Positions 17,334 to 26,075 are shown, counted from the stretch's first letter. The stretch is 64,000 bases of DNA from Actinomycetes bacterium (GCA_026708005.1 JAPOVR010000032.1:123121-187120), one strand, 5' to 3'. Program-made: numbers and translations. The notes: generated by a model from the letters alone, not told the origin.

Positions 17334-18485
17334 CTAGTCCGCGCGAGCGAGGATCGCCCCCGCCGTGCAGAGCCCCTTGCCGTAGCTGACGAGCCCGAAG
17401 CCCGAGACGAGGCCGCACCTGGCGTCTGCGACCTGCCGCGCGCCAGCCTCGTGCTGGAGCTGCTGGACGGCCTCGACGACACCGATCATGCCGCCGCCTG
17501 CCCCGGACTGGCCGCACGAGAGCTGCCCGCCGCCGGTGTTGAGCGGCAGATCTCCGTGGATCGAGAGGTCGGTGGCCTCCAGGTACGCGCCGCTCGTGCC
17601 CTCCTCGCAGAAGCCGGAGCACTCCAGTTGGACGGCAACCATGATCGGGTAGTCGTCGTAGAGCTGGACAAAGTCGAGGTCGCCACGGCCGAGGCGGGCG
17701 TCCGCGAAGAGCTCGTTGGCATACTGCTCGAACCCGCCGGGCAGCGACATCAGGAGCTCCGGGTGCGCGTTGTGCGCCTCTCGCATCGCGCGCAGCTCGA
17801 GCGGCGGCCGACGGGTCGCCGCGGCGAGGTCCTCGTGGACGACCAGCACGGCCTCGGCCCCGGAGCAGGGCATGACGCAGTCGAAGAGGCGAAGCGGCTC
17901 GGCAATCGGCCGCGCAGCGAGGTAGTCCTCGAGCGTCAGCGGCGTCTGAAACAGCGCACCCGGATTGAGCAGCGCGTGCTCTCGCTGGGTGACGGCAACA
18001 CGCCCGAGCTGCTCTCGAGTCGTACCGTAGAGAGCACGGTGGCGCTGCTCGACGAGCGCGAAGAGCCCGTTGGCGCCGCCGAATCCGTGGGGTGCGAGGT
18101 AGTCGCCCATCGCGGGCGTAAAGCTGTCGAGCATGCTGTCGTGGCTCGCGACCGTGAACACGTCGCCGGCGAGGCACAGCACGCAGCGGGCTCGGCCGGC
18201 GCGAATCGCATCCACGGCACGGCCGACCGTGACGACGCCGGACGCGCCTCCGAAGACGCCCTGCTCACCCCACGTGAGCCGCATCCCGAAGTGCTCGGCA
18301 AGCGTGACGACGTTCCCCGGCGGGTAGGAGAACGACGTCAGGGCCAGCCCGTTGACATCGCGCTTCTCGATCCCGGCCCGCTCCAGGCACCTCTGCGCCG
18401 CCGTCCAGAGATGCCACAAGAGCTCGTGCTCGGGCTCCTTCTCGTAAGGGCTCGACGCGTACGAGACGATCCGTGCCTCGCTCAC
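17334..18485 (-). CDS. Thiolase-fold protein, SCP-x/Ltp2-like, without the usual nucleophilic Cys
   Basis: About 383 residues from GTG 18485, chosen because ARIVSYASSPYEKEP aligns with the first strand of lipid-transfer thiolases. The frame is open to a TTG at 18575. Features: the segment that normally bears the active Cys reads GVFGGASGVVTVG with no Cys, LQ-type VQLYDDYPIMVAVQLE follows, and the C-terminal glycine-rich loop is NTGGGQLSCGQSG. Lack of the Cys together with a DUF35 partner is the pattern of retro-aldolases of the Ltp2 type rather than of thiolases, so carbon-carbon cleavage of a beta-hydroxyacyl-CoA is the better guess. Confident on fold, moderate on reaction. Confidence 0.85.
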   Translation of the reverse strand: MSEARIVSYASSPYEKEPEHELLWHLWTAAQRCLERAGIEKRDVNGLALTSFSYPPGNVVTLAEHFGMRLTWGEQGVFGGASGVVTVGRAVDAIRAGRARCVLCLAGDVFTVASHDSMLDSFTPAMGDYLAPHGFGGANGLFALVEQRHRALYGTTREQLGRVAVTQREHALLNPGALFQTPLTLEDYLAARPIAEPLRLFDCVMPCSGAEAVLVVHEDLAAATRRPPLELRAMREAHNAHPELLMSLPGGFEQYANELFADARLGRGDLDFVQLYDDYPIMVAVQLECSGFCEEGTSGAYLEATDLSIHGDLPLNTGGGQLSCGQSGAGGGMIGVVEAVQQLQHEAGARQVADARCGLVSGFGLVSYGKGLCTAGAILARAD

Positions 18486-18581
18486 CGAGCCCGCGCCCCC
18501 GCAGACAACGTTCCCGAGCTCACGCGCACCGATCGTCGCGGCATTCCCGCCGACGCCATCCCCGTCGTGCCCCAACAGCCC

Positions 18582-19849
18582 TCAGTCGGCGCGGCCACAG
18601 AAGCGCAGCAGGAAGACCACGGTCGCCTTGCAGTGGCTGACGACATCGTCGAGGTGCACACGCTCGTCGATGCGATGGGCGTAGTCGACGTCACCAGGGC
18701 CGAAGACCACCGCAGGGATGCCCGCGCGCGCAAACCACCCCGCATCGGTGATACCGCCTCGACCGCCGACCTGCGGCTCTCGGCCTGAGGCAGCCCGGAT
18801 GGCTCCCATGAGCTCCTGAACCGGTGGCGCACCGGCGTCGGTGTCGGCGGGGGGCGAACTCGATCGGGTGCTCGGGCGGGCCCCACTCGAGCCGCGGCGG
18901 ATGACGACGCACCCAGTCGTCGAGCGCCGTCGCCCGCGCGACGTGCTCCTCCACCTCCTGAACGATGTCCTCGCACCGCTCGTTCGGAAGGTACGTCACC
19001 GTCACGTAGGCGTCGCAGCGGTCGGCGAGGATGAACGCGTTCGCGCCGCCCTCCATCTGCACGACGTTGATGTTGCACGCCCCCGGCGGCACCAGCGGAT
19101 GCGTCTTGAAGACGGCCCACTGCCGCTCGCGGTCCGTGAGCGCTGGGATCGCGCGCAGTGCCATCTTCTCGACGCAGTTGGCGCCCGAGAGCTCGCCGCC
19201 GGCGTTCGTGGTGAACTTGCGGGCAAGGAGGTGCAACGTGGATGGGCTCTCGACGGTGATGCGGCAGTTGATGACGCCGATCGACGCGATCAGGTCGCGC
19301 CCCCCGCGATGACTCGCCGACGATCGCGAAGTCCGCGCGGTGGCCGCGCTCGATCGCGCTGCGTGTACCCGGCTCGCCCGCCTCCTCGCCGATCACGCTC
19401 TGGAAGACGACGTCGCCGGCGAGCGACACGTCGTGTGCGCGAAGAGCCTGGATCGCGAACAGGAAGGACGCGGTCGCCGACTTGAGGTCGGTCGTTCCGC
19501 GCCCGATCATGTCGCGGCCATCGCGGCGCGGTTCATAGGGGTCGCTCGACCACTCCTCCAACCGCCGGTCCTCGCAGACGTCGATGTGCCCGTTGAGCGC
19601 GACGCTCGGCCCGCCGCCGATCCCCCGCCAGGTGCCGACGACGTTCGGCCGTCCCGGCAGCGCATCCCAACGATCGACCGCTAGCTGCAACTCGCGCAGG
19701 CGCGCCTTGACCCAGTCCTGCGCCCCGCCCTCGTTCCCGCCCGGCGGGTTTGGGGTTCGGAAGCGAACGAGCGCCGCAAGCAGGTCGAAGAGGCGCTCCT
19801 CGACATGCCGCACGAGCCGACGCTCGAGCTCGGTCAGCGCTGCGCTCAC
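18582..19849 (-). pseudogene. M20 family peptidase (ArgE/DapE-like deacylase), two frameshifts at homopolymers
   Basis: Starts at GTG 19849 (MSAALTELERRL). Metal-site motifs are present: NGHIDV, GRGTTDLKSA and GEEAGEPGT in the first frame. The frame then changes near a six-C run (19300-19305) to the dimerisation lid and core (HLLARKFTTNAGGELSG). It changes again near a six-G run (18849-18854) to GGITDAGWFARAGIPAVVFG and the last metal His in DYAHRIDERV. With one base added or lost at each run, a single approximately 420-residue enzyme results. M20 enzymes hydrolyse N-acyl or carbamoyl amino acids, which fits downstream of a hydantoinase. Both breaks sit in G/C runs, so consensus error is as likely as decay. 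Confidence 0.85.
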
Positions 19850-19904
19850 CGCTCGGGGCTGAGCCGAGCTGGCTCGGTTCGGATGACGAGCATTGGGCGG
19901 AAGC

Positions 19905-19918
19905 CTCTCCTAGGAGAG
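19905..19918. repeat. Perfect 14-bp palindrome CTCTCCTAGGAGAG
   Basis: The two halves CTCTCCT and AGGAGAG are exact reverse complements with no spacer. It lies 56 bases upstream of the M20 gene start and just before an AT-rich patch and the transposase remnant. It could be an operator for the minus-strand operon, or be associated with the insertion. No matching copy was noticed elsewhere in the window. Confidence 0.5.
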
Positions 19919-20001
19919 AGCGTCGAAAATATAGGGTGAAATTATGCCCTCCCCCCCGCGACTGGGGTCCGGGGGCGCGGCCAGTTGGAGGTGGGTCTCC
20001 G

Positions 20002-20937
20002 ATGGCGGAGGGAGCGGTAGCGGCTGGTGGTGGGGTGCGGCTTGTGCGGGCTGTGCTCGATTCGCGGAGATTCGCGGGCTGGTGGTGGAGCTCGACCGGG
20101 CTGGGAGGCGTGGCCGGCCCGGGTATGGGGCGCGGGCGCTGTGGGAGTGTGTGTTGCCCGTAGCGTGTATGGGCTGCCGACATGGACGAGGACGGTGCGG
20201 CTGGTGGGGGAGCATGACGCGTTGCGGGCCGCGTTGGGGGCGGCCCCGTCTCTGTCGGCGGTTTACAGGTTCACGCGCCGGCTGCGGGAGACGCCGGGGC
20301 CGTTGCGGTCGTGCCTGGCCCGTGTGACGGCGAGGGCGGCCTGTGTGTTCCCGGGGTATGGCCGTGATGTGGCGGTTGACTTGACCGACCTGCCTGGGTT
20401 CGCGAACGGGCAGCGGCACCTCCGCAGGGGCGGCCCTGTGCGGGAGCGGTTCAGCGACCCGGAAGGTTCAGCGACCCGGAAGCGACATGGGGGCACCGTT
20501 CAGCGGTCTCGACCCGCCGGGGCGGCGGCTTCTACGGGTACAAGCTGCACCTTGCCGTGTGCTGCGTGACGGGCCTGCCGGTCGCGTGGGAGACCCGTGC
20601 CTCGAAAGAAGCCGACATGAGGGTTCTCCCCAGCCTGTTAGCGAAACTGGGGGAAGCCGGGGCCGGCCCGGCCACGGTCGCGATGGACGCCGGCTACGAC
20701 TGCCAGGACGCGGGCGCCCTCCCGGTGGTCGCTGCCCGCAGGAACTCGGGCACAGGGGAAGGGCTGCTGCCCCGGCGGCTCCGGGACCTCTACCGGGGCA
20801 GGGCGGCCGTCGAGCGCGAGTTCGGCCGGCTGAAACACGAGCTCGCGCTGACGCCGCTCCGCGTCAGAGGCCGAGACCGTGTAGGCCTGCACGCAGACCT
20901 TGTGATCCTCACCCGCCTCGCCGCAGCGGTTGTATGA
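20002..20937 (+). pseudogene. DDE transposase (IS4/IS5-like), interrupted
   Basis: The clear part reads LPTWTRTVRLVGEHDALR, AVDLTDLPGFANGQ (first Asp), FYGYKLHLAVC, VAMDAGYD (second Asp) and AAVEREFGRLKHE (Glu), ending at 20937. This is a DDE transposase with an insertion-sequence type C-terminus. The gene is broken at least twice. Near 20140 the N-terminal segment GRRGRPGYGARAL lies in a different frame from GVCVARSVYGLP. At 20448-20481 an exact 17-base tandem duplication shifts the frame; deleting one copy joins RERFSDPE directly to ATWGHRSAVSTRRGGG. The N-terminal limit is uncertain and no terminal inverted repeats were identified with confidence. It cannot make active transposase. Confidence 0.8.
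20448..20481. repeat. Exact 17-bp tandem duplication inside the transposase
   Basis: GGTTCAGCGACCCGGAA occurs at 20448-20464 and again immediately at 20465-20481. Seventeen is not a multiple of three, so it shifts the frame. Removal of one copy restores the family reading frame, so the duplication is secondary and is an inactivating lesion. Confidence 0.95.
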
Positions 20938-21023
20938 AACCGAGAACTCTGGAGACCCAGGACGCTCTTGCGCCTGCCAGGAGGGTTACTTCGCTGCCGA
21001 TCTCGTGAGGGACCCGCTGGCTT

Positions 21024-21272
21024 CTAAGCAGAGAGATTACTTCCGCCCGTTTCCTTCACCCGGTAGAGACCGCTCTTTCTGACGATCTGGCCCGCCGTCA
21101 GTTGCTCCCCGTCGTCCTCCAGGGCCTCTGCGAACGACCGGAGCGGCTTCTCCTGCCCGCTCTCTTCCGAGCGGGTCCCGAAGATCAAGCTGTGCATCGA
21201 AGCCAGAAGCTTCACCGCCACGATCGTCCACACGGCGGCGGCGATGTAGACGACGCCGACAGTCTTCGCCAT
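21024..21272 (-). CDS. Small hypothetical protein with one N-terminal membrane helix
   Basis: 82 residues. It starts MAKTVGVVYIAAAVWTIVAV, a convincing membrane segment, then a short charged cytoplasmic part with GEQLTAGQIVRKSGLYRVKE. No family is recognised. Support is the plausible hydrophobic pattern and non-random composition. Against it are the short length and weak ribosome binding site: GAA lies just before the ATG within a pair of 11-base repeats. It is isolated between the transposase remnant and a gene-poor stretch. Confidence 0.45.
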   Translation of the reverse strand: MAKTVGVVYIAAAVWTIVAVKLLASMHSLIFGTRSEESGQEKPLRSFAEALEDDGEQLTAGQIVRKSGLYRVKETGGSNLSA

Positions 21273-21292
21273 TTCATAGAAACTTCATAGAA
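21273..21292. repeat. Direct repeat of TTCATAGAA with 11-bp period next to a start codon
   Basis: TTCATAGAA occurs at 21273-21281 and 21284-21292, a period of 11 bases. On the minus strand it reads TTCTATGAA twice, directly before the ATG at 21272. Eleven-base direct repeats are typical of sites for OmpR/PhoB-type regulators, and here the site would overlap the translation start region. Very AT-rich compared with its surroundings. Confidence 0.45.
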
Positions 21293-21962
21293 GTATCACT
21301 CCCTGTCCCACGTCTCGAACGTGATTATGATGATCTGCGGCGTCATGGGAGAAAAGTAGAGCGCCTGCCACGACCGAGGGACGCTCCATATCGCAGCCCG
21401 ATCCTCTCTCTCATGCGGCAGCAAGAGCGCGCTCCATCCGGTTCACTCCAAGCGGCAGAAGGCCGCCCGGTCATCAGCCGGGCGGCCTATATGGGAGAGG
21501 CCCTAAGGTTCGGCTCTGTTCCCGGGTCGGGGCGCGTTGTCCAAACATACGACGCACGGTCACGCCCCGACCCTTGGCCCCTCATGCGCACACTGCAAGC
21601 TGGGCAGCGGACCAGGCTGTTACCCGGACCCGACGGGACCCGGTGCGTCCCCGCGTCTGATCGCGTCCGCCGCAGCAGCGGTGGCGGCGGGCGCAGCCTT
21701 CGCGGCCGGCTGGTGGGCCAGCAGCAGCGGCTGCCCCCGGCGAGCAGGCCCGCCCCGGGCCGGCCCCGCTCACGTTCCAGCAAGCCATGCGGATCCGGCT
21801 CGACCGGCAGCCAACCCCGGCTGGCCCGCTCTCGACGCTCCCCAACCGCGAACCCGGCGCCGTGATCATCATCCACCCGCACCGGGAACCATGAAGATCA
21901 TCAGCGGACGAGACAGAATCGACTTTCAAACGAACAGGCCGTGCGGATCCTGCGGCGAAGCC
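21293..21962. other. Gene-poor stretch after the transposase remnant
   Basis: No convincing gene is seen here. Open frames exist on both strands, but they have proline/arginine-rich compositions typical of chance frames in GC-rich DNA. One plus-strand frame (TTG 21537 to 21968) includes a hydrophobic alanine-rich segment near its middle and cannot be completely excluded. The only clear structure is the hairpin at 21461-21487. Confidence 0.4.
21461..21487. terminator. Strong hairpin, 10-bp perfect stem
   Basis: GGCCGCCCGG and CCGGGCGGCC are exact reverse complements separated by seven bases (TCATCAG). The purity of the stem suggests a transcription terminator or a structured RNA end. A short TATAT follows on the plus strand. 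No adjacent gene on either strand obviously needs it. Confidence 0.55.
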
Positions 21963-22148
21963 CTATAGGCGATACCCGAAGAATTCGGCGGGATGATCCC
22001 CTTGCGGTCGTTGAGCGACCACCGGGACGAGGAGTATCTTCCCGTGCTCCCCTTCGTATGTGTCGGGTGCGGTCTCGTGAAGACCGCTAGCCTCCAAGAG
22101 GACAGCCATCGGGGACTTCGTTTCCTCGACCGGTAGCCCGTCTGGCAT
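21963..22148 (-). CDS. Small hypothetical protein, 61 residues
   Basis: The open frame extends upstream, but only the part from ATG 22148 (or GTG 22151) has protein-like composition: MPDGLPVEETKSPMAVLLEA followed by SGLHETAPDTYEGEHGKILL and an end in AEFFGYRL. No family is recognised. The mixed, low-Arg composition differs from nearby chance frames and is the only evidence. It is downstream of the polysaccharide deacetylase gene on the same strand with a gap of about 60 bases, so it could be co-transcribed. Confidence 0.4.
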   Translation of the reverse strand: MPDGLPVEETKSPMAVLLEASGLHETAPDTYEGEHGKILLVPVVAQRPQGDHPAEFFGYRL

Positions 22149-22207
22149 CACGGCAACTCTACACCGCCGCCCGGGACTAGCCCACCCCCGAATTTCGCAG
22201 TTCCCTC

Positions 22208-23128
22208 CTAGGCCGGCAGCCGCTCGGGCGGGTACGTTCGCTTCCAGTACTCCCAGATCTCGAAGCCCGTCGCGAACCACACGTCGTCGAAGCTCTGCAT
22301 GTACTCGAGCAGGCGGTCGAGCATCTGAATGCGGGCGGGCCGACCGATCCACTGCGGATGCAGCTGGAGCACGAGGCAGCGCCCGAGCTCGCGGAAGGCG
22401 TCGAAGTCGTCCTTCCACATCCGGTGGACGTGCTCGGCCGGCTTGATCGAGCCCATCTGCGGAATGAGCGCATACAGGAACTGCGGCGCGTCAGCGACGC
22501 TCCAGTGCGTCGGGACCTCAAGGAGCCCACAAGCCTCGCCGTCGATCATCCACCAGTAGGGGATGTCGTCGGCCGAGCACTGCGCCTGGTAGACGATCCC
22601 GCGCGAGAGCAGGATGTCGATCGAGTGGGGCGTCAGCTCACCTCCGGCCGGCACGAACCCCTTGATCTCCTGGCCGCTGAGATCGCGCAGAATGCAAAGC
22701 GCGCGGTCGAACTCACGCTCCTCGACAGCACGGTCGAAGGTGCCATCCGGCAGCGGCCCCAGGTCTGCGAGCGTGTGGCTGTAGCTGTGGTGGCTAAGCT
22801 CGTGCCCCTGCTCGCTGGCGGCCTGCACAACCTCGGGATAGCTCTCGGCAGTCCACCCCGGAACGAAGAACGACGCCTTCAGGCCTCGCCGCCGGAAGAG
22901 CTCGAGGAGCCGCCACACCACAGTGCGCACGCCGTACTCGCCGTTCGAGATGTAGACGAGCTTCTCGACGCCGAGACCCCGCCACACGGTCTGGCCATCA
23001 ACGTGCACGTGCAGGCTCACGCAGCAGCGTTTGCCGTCCGGCCACTCAGCCCGATCAACCGTGCGGCGATTCGTGCTCCGCAGCGTCTCGCGCATGAACG
23101 GGGGAAGAACCGATGGCTGCTCGGTCAT
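22208..23128 (-). CDS. Polysaccharide deacetylase family protein (NodB fold)
   Basis: 306 residues from ATG 23128, with AGGAGGT eight bases upstream; the open frame further upstream is noise. The NodB metal site is visible: Asp44 in LHVHVDGQTVW and the H-x3-H pair in ELSHHSYSHTLADLG. GFVPAGGELTPHSIDILLSRG and the C-terminal LVLQLHPQWIGRPARIQMLD also fit. The subgroup with EYGVRTVVWRLLELF resembles intracellular deacetylase/allantoinase-like (PuuE-type) proteins rather than secreted chitin deacetylases. There is no signal peptide. A role in opening an amide ring or N-acyl compound fits the catabolic neighbourhood. It lies downstream of the dehydrogenase remnant. Confidence 0.88.
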   Translation of the reverse strand: MTEQPSVLPPFMRETLRSTNRRTVDRAEWPDGKRCCVSLHVHVDGQTVWRGLGVEKLVYISNGEYGVRTVVWRLLELFRRRGLKASFFVPGWTAESYPEVVQAASEQGHELSHHSYSHTLADLGPLPDGTFDRAVEEREFDRALCILRDLSGQEIKGFVPAGGELTPHSIDILLSRGIVYQAQCSADDIPYWWMIDGEACGLLEVPTHWSVADAPQFLYALIPQMGSIKPAEHVHRMWKDDFDAFRELGRCLVLQLHPQWIGRPARIQMLDRLLEYMQSFDDVWFATGFEIWEYWKRTYPPERLPA

Positions 23129-23434
23129 CTCGGCCACCTCCTGAGCGTACGGTGGTGGCATAGTACGTCCGGCAACCGCTGGAAGGGGAAGGTCAGCCTT
23201 CCCCCCGGTCTCGATACCGGGATTCCTTTCAGGCGACCCGGTCGCGCTGCAGCGATCTCGACCCCGGCCTGTCTTCCCCCTCCACGGAAGACACCGCAGA
23301 GGCCCGCTCGGCCGCGATCTTCCAGGCGAGGAACGCACGGGCGCCTGTCGCCGACTGGCGGCGCGATGTCGGTGGACGTCGAGCGGGAATCCCGAGTGAG
23401 CGCCGTCGGTGCACACGGCATGCGGAGACCCCTC

Positions 23435-24420
23435 TCACGCGAGCTCACCCGGATCCCCTGCGCTCGCCTGTCCCGGCCCGGCGCTGCCCTCCAGCGAGCG
23501 GAGGGCCGCGAGGAGAGGCTCTCCGTGCTCTGGTCGCCCCCGAGCTCGAACGGGACGAGCTGTCCGCCCGCGAACGCCGACTCGACCGCCGAGCGCAAGC
23601 GGCCGCCGCCGCTACACAGCTCGGCACCCGCCGGGTCTCGCCGAGCCAGTCCAGCAGCATCGCCGCGGAGAGGATCATGGCCGTCGGGTTGGCCCTCCCC
23701 GTGCCGATGATGTCCGGCGCGCTGCCATGGCATGGCTGAAACAGGGCATGCCCGCTCCCGATGTCGGCCGACGGTGCTATGCCCATTCCTCCGATGAGCG
23801 CCGCGCCAAGATCAGACAGGATGTCCCCGAACATGTTCTCGGTCACCATCACGTCATACGACCACGGCTTCGCAACGAGGTTCAGAGCCATCGCGTCGAC
23901 ATAGCAGTGGTCGGCCCGAAGGTGTGGATGCCGGGCGGCTGTCTCGTCGAAGATCTCCCGGAAGAACGCGTAGGACTGCAACACGTTCGATTTGTCAACG
24001 CACATCACGCTGCCCGGTCCTCCGCGGGCCCGCCGACTCTCGCCAGGGCGAAGGTGAAATCGAAGGGACGCTCACAGGCGGCACGGCTGATAACCAGGCT
24101 GTCACGCGCTTCGCCGGCAGGCTTCATCGTTCCCGACTCCCGCTCTGCGAACAGCCTCTCCGTCGACTCGCGGACGAGGACGAAGTCAACCTCGAGCGCG
24201 CGGGGGTCGGCGAGCGGCAGTGGTAGACCTGCGATCGCCTTGACAGATCGAACCCCGGCATAGAGGTGCAAGCGCTCTCGGAGATCGAGCTGCGGTGCGA
24301 TCTCGCGGCCGTCCGAGATGCGCACGTGCGGGAGTCCCATGGCACCGAAGAGAATGCGTCGGCGCGCGTGACCTCGCTCATGGTCTCGTCGGGGAGCGAA
24401 ACGCCGGTGCAGAACAGCCT
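23435..24420 (-). pseudogene. Isocitrate/isopropylmalate dehydrogenase family (tartrate-dehydrogenase-like), 5'-deleted and frameshifted
   Basis: Recognisable family text is scattered over several frames: CTGVSLPDETMSEVTRADA, ILFGAMGLPHVRISDGREIA, DFVLVRESTERLFA, CVDKSNVLQSYAFFREIFD, ADHCYVDAMALNLV, TENMFGDILSDLGAALIGG and SAPDIIGTGRANPTAMILSA. Frame changes are needed near 24365, 24047, 23650 and 23520. The first 50 or so residues of the family, including the opening nucleotide-binding strand, are missing. The frame instead merges with the preceding dehydratase remnant near 24420. The family oxidises 2-hydroxy acids (isopropylmalate, tartrate) with NAD. As it stands it is a non-functional remnant. 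Confidence 0.8.
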
Positions 24421-25009
24421 CACCGCGCGCGCGGTCCTCGCTCAGCGAGGCACCTCCAATCTTCATCTTCACGACCGTGTAGCCGAGATCGAGATAGCTG
24501 CGCATCTCCTCCTGCAGCGCTCCCAGATCCTTGCCCGGGTAGTAGTAGCCCCCCGCGGCGTAGACGAAGGGGCTCTCCTCGGCCGAGCCGTTGCCGTAGC
24601 GGTCGGCGAGCACTCGGTAGAGGGGCTGCTCCTCGATCTTGGCGACGGCATCCCAGATCGCCATGTCGAGCGTGCCGACTGCGACCGAGCGCTCGCCGCG
24701 GCCGCCCGGCTTCTCATTGCGCATCATCGCCGCCCACATGCGCCCCGGATCGAAGTTGTCATGGGCGTCATTCAGCAGCGCCTCAGTCTCGGCAGTGAGG
24801 AGACTCGGGATCAGCCTCTCGCGCAGAATCGAGCGCTGCGCGTAGCGCCCGTTGGAGTGGAAGCCATAGCCGATAGCCGGCCGACCGTCACGCACGACAT
24901 CGGTGACGAGGGCGACGATGGAGGCATCCATCTCAGCGAACGAGATGAACGCGTTACTGATGTCAGACCGCAGGGAGACAGCGCCCTCGCGGATATCGAC
25001 GATGCGCAT
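24421..25009 (-). pseudogene. Mandelate racemase/enolase superfamily, D-tartrate dehydratase-like, 3'-truncated
   Basis: Starts at ATG 25009, five bases after the end of the upstream permease gene. The N-terminal capping domain and first barrel strand are well preserved: MRIVDIREGAVSLRSDISNA, AIGYGFHSNGRYAQ, EKPGGRGERSVAVGTLDMAI, FVYAAGGYYYPGKD and GYTVVKMKIGGASLSEDRAR. This matches the D-tartrate dehydratase subgroup. After residue about 195 the text switches abruptly to dehydrogenase-family sequence, so the metal-binding and catalytic C-terminal half (some 200 residues) is absent. A deletion has fused the two neighbouring catabolic genes. Confidence 0.85.
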
Positions 25010-25013
25010 CCGG

Positions 25014-26045
25014 TCAGCCGGGTGTGGTCGACGAGCTTCGCGGCGAGCCTCGCGGCCGCCGCGGCCCGCGGACGCGCAGCACAACCCTGTAGATGATGAC
25101 AACGGTGATGATCAGCAGGCCTGTCGTGACGTTCTTCGGATACGTGCCGACGCCTTCGAGTGTCAGCACGTTGGTGAGCACGGTGAGGATCAGAACGCCC
25201 CCGAGCGTGCCGATCAGGCCGCCGCGGCCCCCGAACAGGCTCGTCCCCCCGATGGCAACAGCCGCGACCGAGGTGAGGAGGAAGAACTGGCCGGCGATCG
25301 GGTCACCCTGACCGAGCCGGCCGGCCAAGGCGAGGCCGGCGAGCGCTGAGAAGATGCCGCAAAGCATGTACGCGCTCGCCTTCACCCGAAACGTCGGCAC
25401 GCCCGACAGGCGGGCCGACTCCTCGGCACCGCCCAGCGCGTAGATGTGCAGTCCGTAGCGGGTTCGCCGAAGCACGAACGTCCCGATCGCGAAGGCCGCT
25501 GCCAGCACGATCGCCGATCGAGGAACGACGTCGACGGTCTTGTAGATGACCGACTCGAGCGCAGGGGACGACCGGCCCGTGGGTTGCACGCTCTGCCACA
25601 GCGTCAGGCCCTGCACGACCGAGAGCGTCCCGAGGGTCGCCACGATCGGCTCGGCTCGTAGCCCTGCAACAACGAGCCCGTTGAAGAGACCGATCGCGGC
25701 ACCGATCGCGACCGCGATCAGGATCGCCGTCGCCAACCGCCCGTTGCTTCCATCCATATGCACGGCTGCCACCACGGTGATCAGGCTCATCGTGGAGCCC
25801 ACCGAGAGGTCGATGCCGCCGGTGAGCACGACGAACGTCTGCCCGATGGCCGCCAGTCCTAGCGCCAGGCTCGCGCCGAACAGGACCTCGACGTTGAACT
25901 GCGTCCTGAAGAGCGGCTGGATGATGGCAGCGACGATCACCAGGAGCCCGAGGGCCGAGTAGACAACCACGAGGTCGCGTTGAGACCGCAGCCTCGCGAG
26001 CATGGGCGAGCCTGGCTTGCCCGAACGCTGCGCGGCGACCGCCAC
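25014..26045 (-). CDS. Ribose/sugar-type ABC transporter permease (RbsC-like)
   Basis: 343 residues, GTG start at 26045. Eight or more hydrophobic segments. The family landmark GGIDLSVGSTMSL is near residue 75 and GGTSLFGGRGGLIGTLGGV near residue 270. The binding-protein-dependent permease family of ribose, xylose and autoinducer-2 importers fits throughout. It follows the broken ATPase gene and precedes the tartrate-dehydratase-like remnant at five bases, so the transporter may have carried a hydroxy acid or sugar acid. It differs from the second permease of this system (28996-30030), so a heterodimeric channel is likely. The frame is intact although its ATPase and binding-protein partners are broken. 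Confidence 0.92.
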   Translation of the reverse strand: MAVAAQRSGKPGSPMLARLRSQRDLVVVYSALGLLVIVAAIIQPLFRTQFNVEVLFGASLALGLAAIGQTFVVLTGGIDLSVGSTMSLITVVAAVHMDGSNGRLATAILIAVAIGAAIGLFNGLVVAGLRAEPIVATLGTLSVVQGLTLWQSVQPTGRSSPALESVIYKTVDVVPRSAIVLAAAFAIGTFVLRRTRYGLHIYALGGAEESARLSGVPTFRVKASAYMLCGIFSALAGLALAGRLGQGDPIAGQFFLLTSVAAVAIGGTSLFGGRGGLIGTLGGVLILTVLTNVLTLEGVGTYPKNVTTGLLIITVVIIYRVVLRVRGPRRPRGSPRSSSTTPG

Positions 26046-26075
26046 TAGGATCGCCCTTCTCCGCGCCTCAGCCGC

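Noticed and set aside
15085..18788. Very long plus-strand open frames (590 and 653 codons) opposite the amidase, thiolase and M20 genes
   Set aside because: Composition is Arg/Ala/Pro/Asp-rich without hydrophobic cores or motifs, and the opposite strand carries clear families. Long antisense frames are expected in GC-rich DNA.
19920..21035. Terminal inverted repeats of the insertion sequence
   Set aside because: A loose match between GAAATTATGCCCTCC near 19940 and the complement of a GAAGTAACCCTCC-like stretch near 20985 was noticed, but it has gaps and no target duplication, so it is not reported as a boundary.
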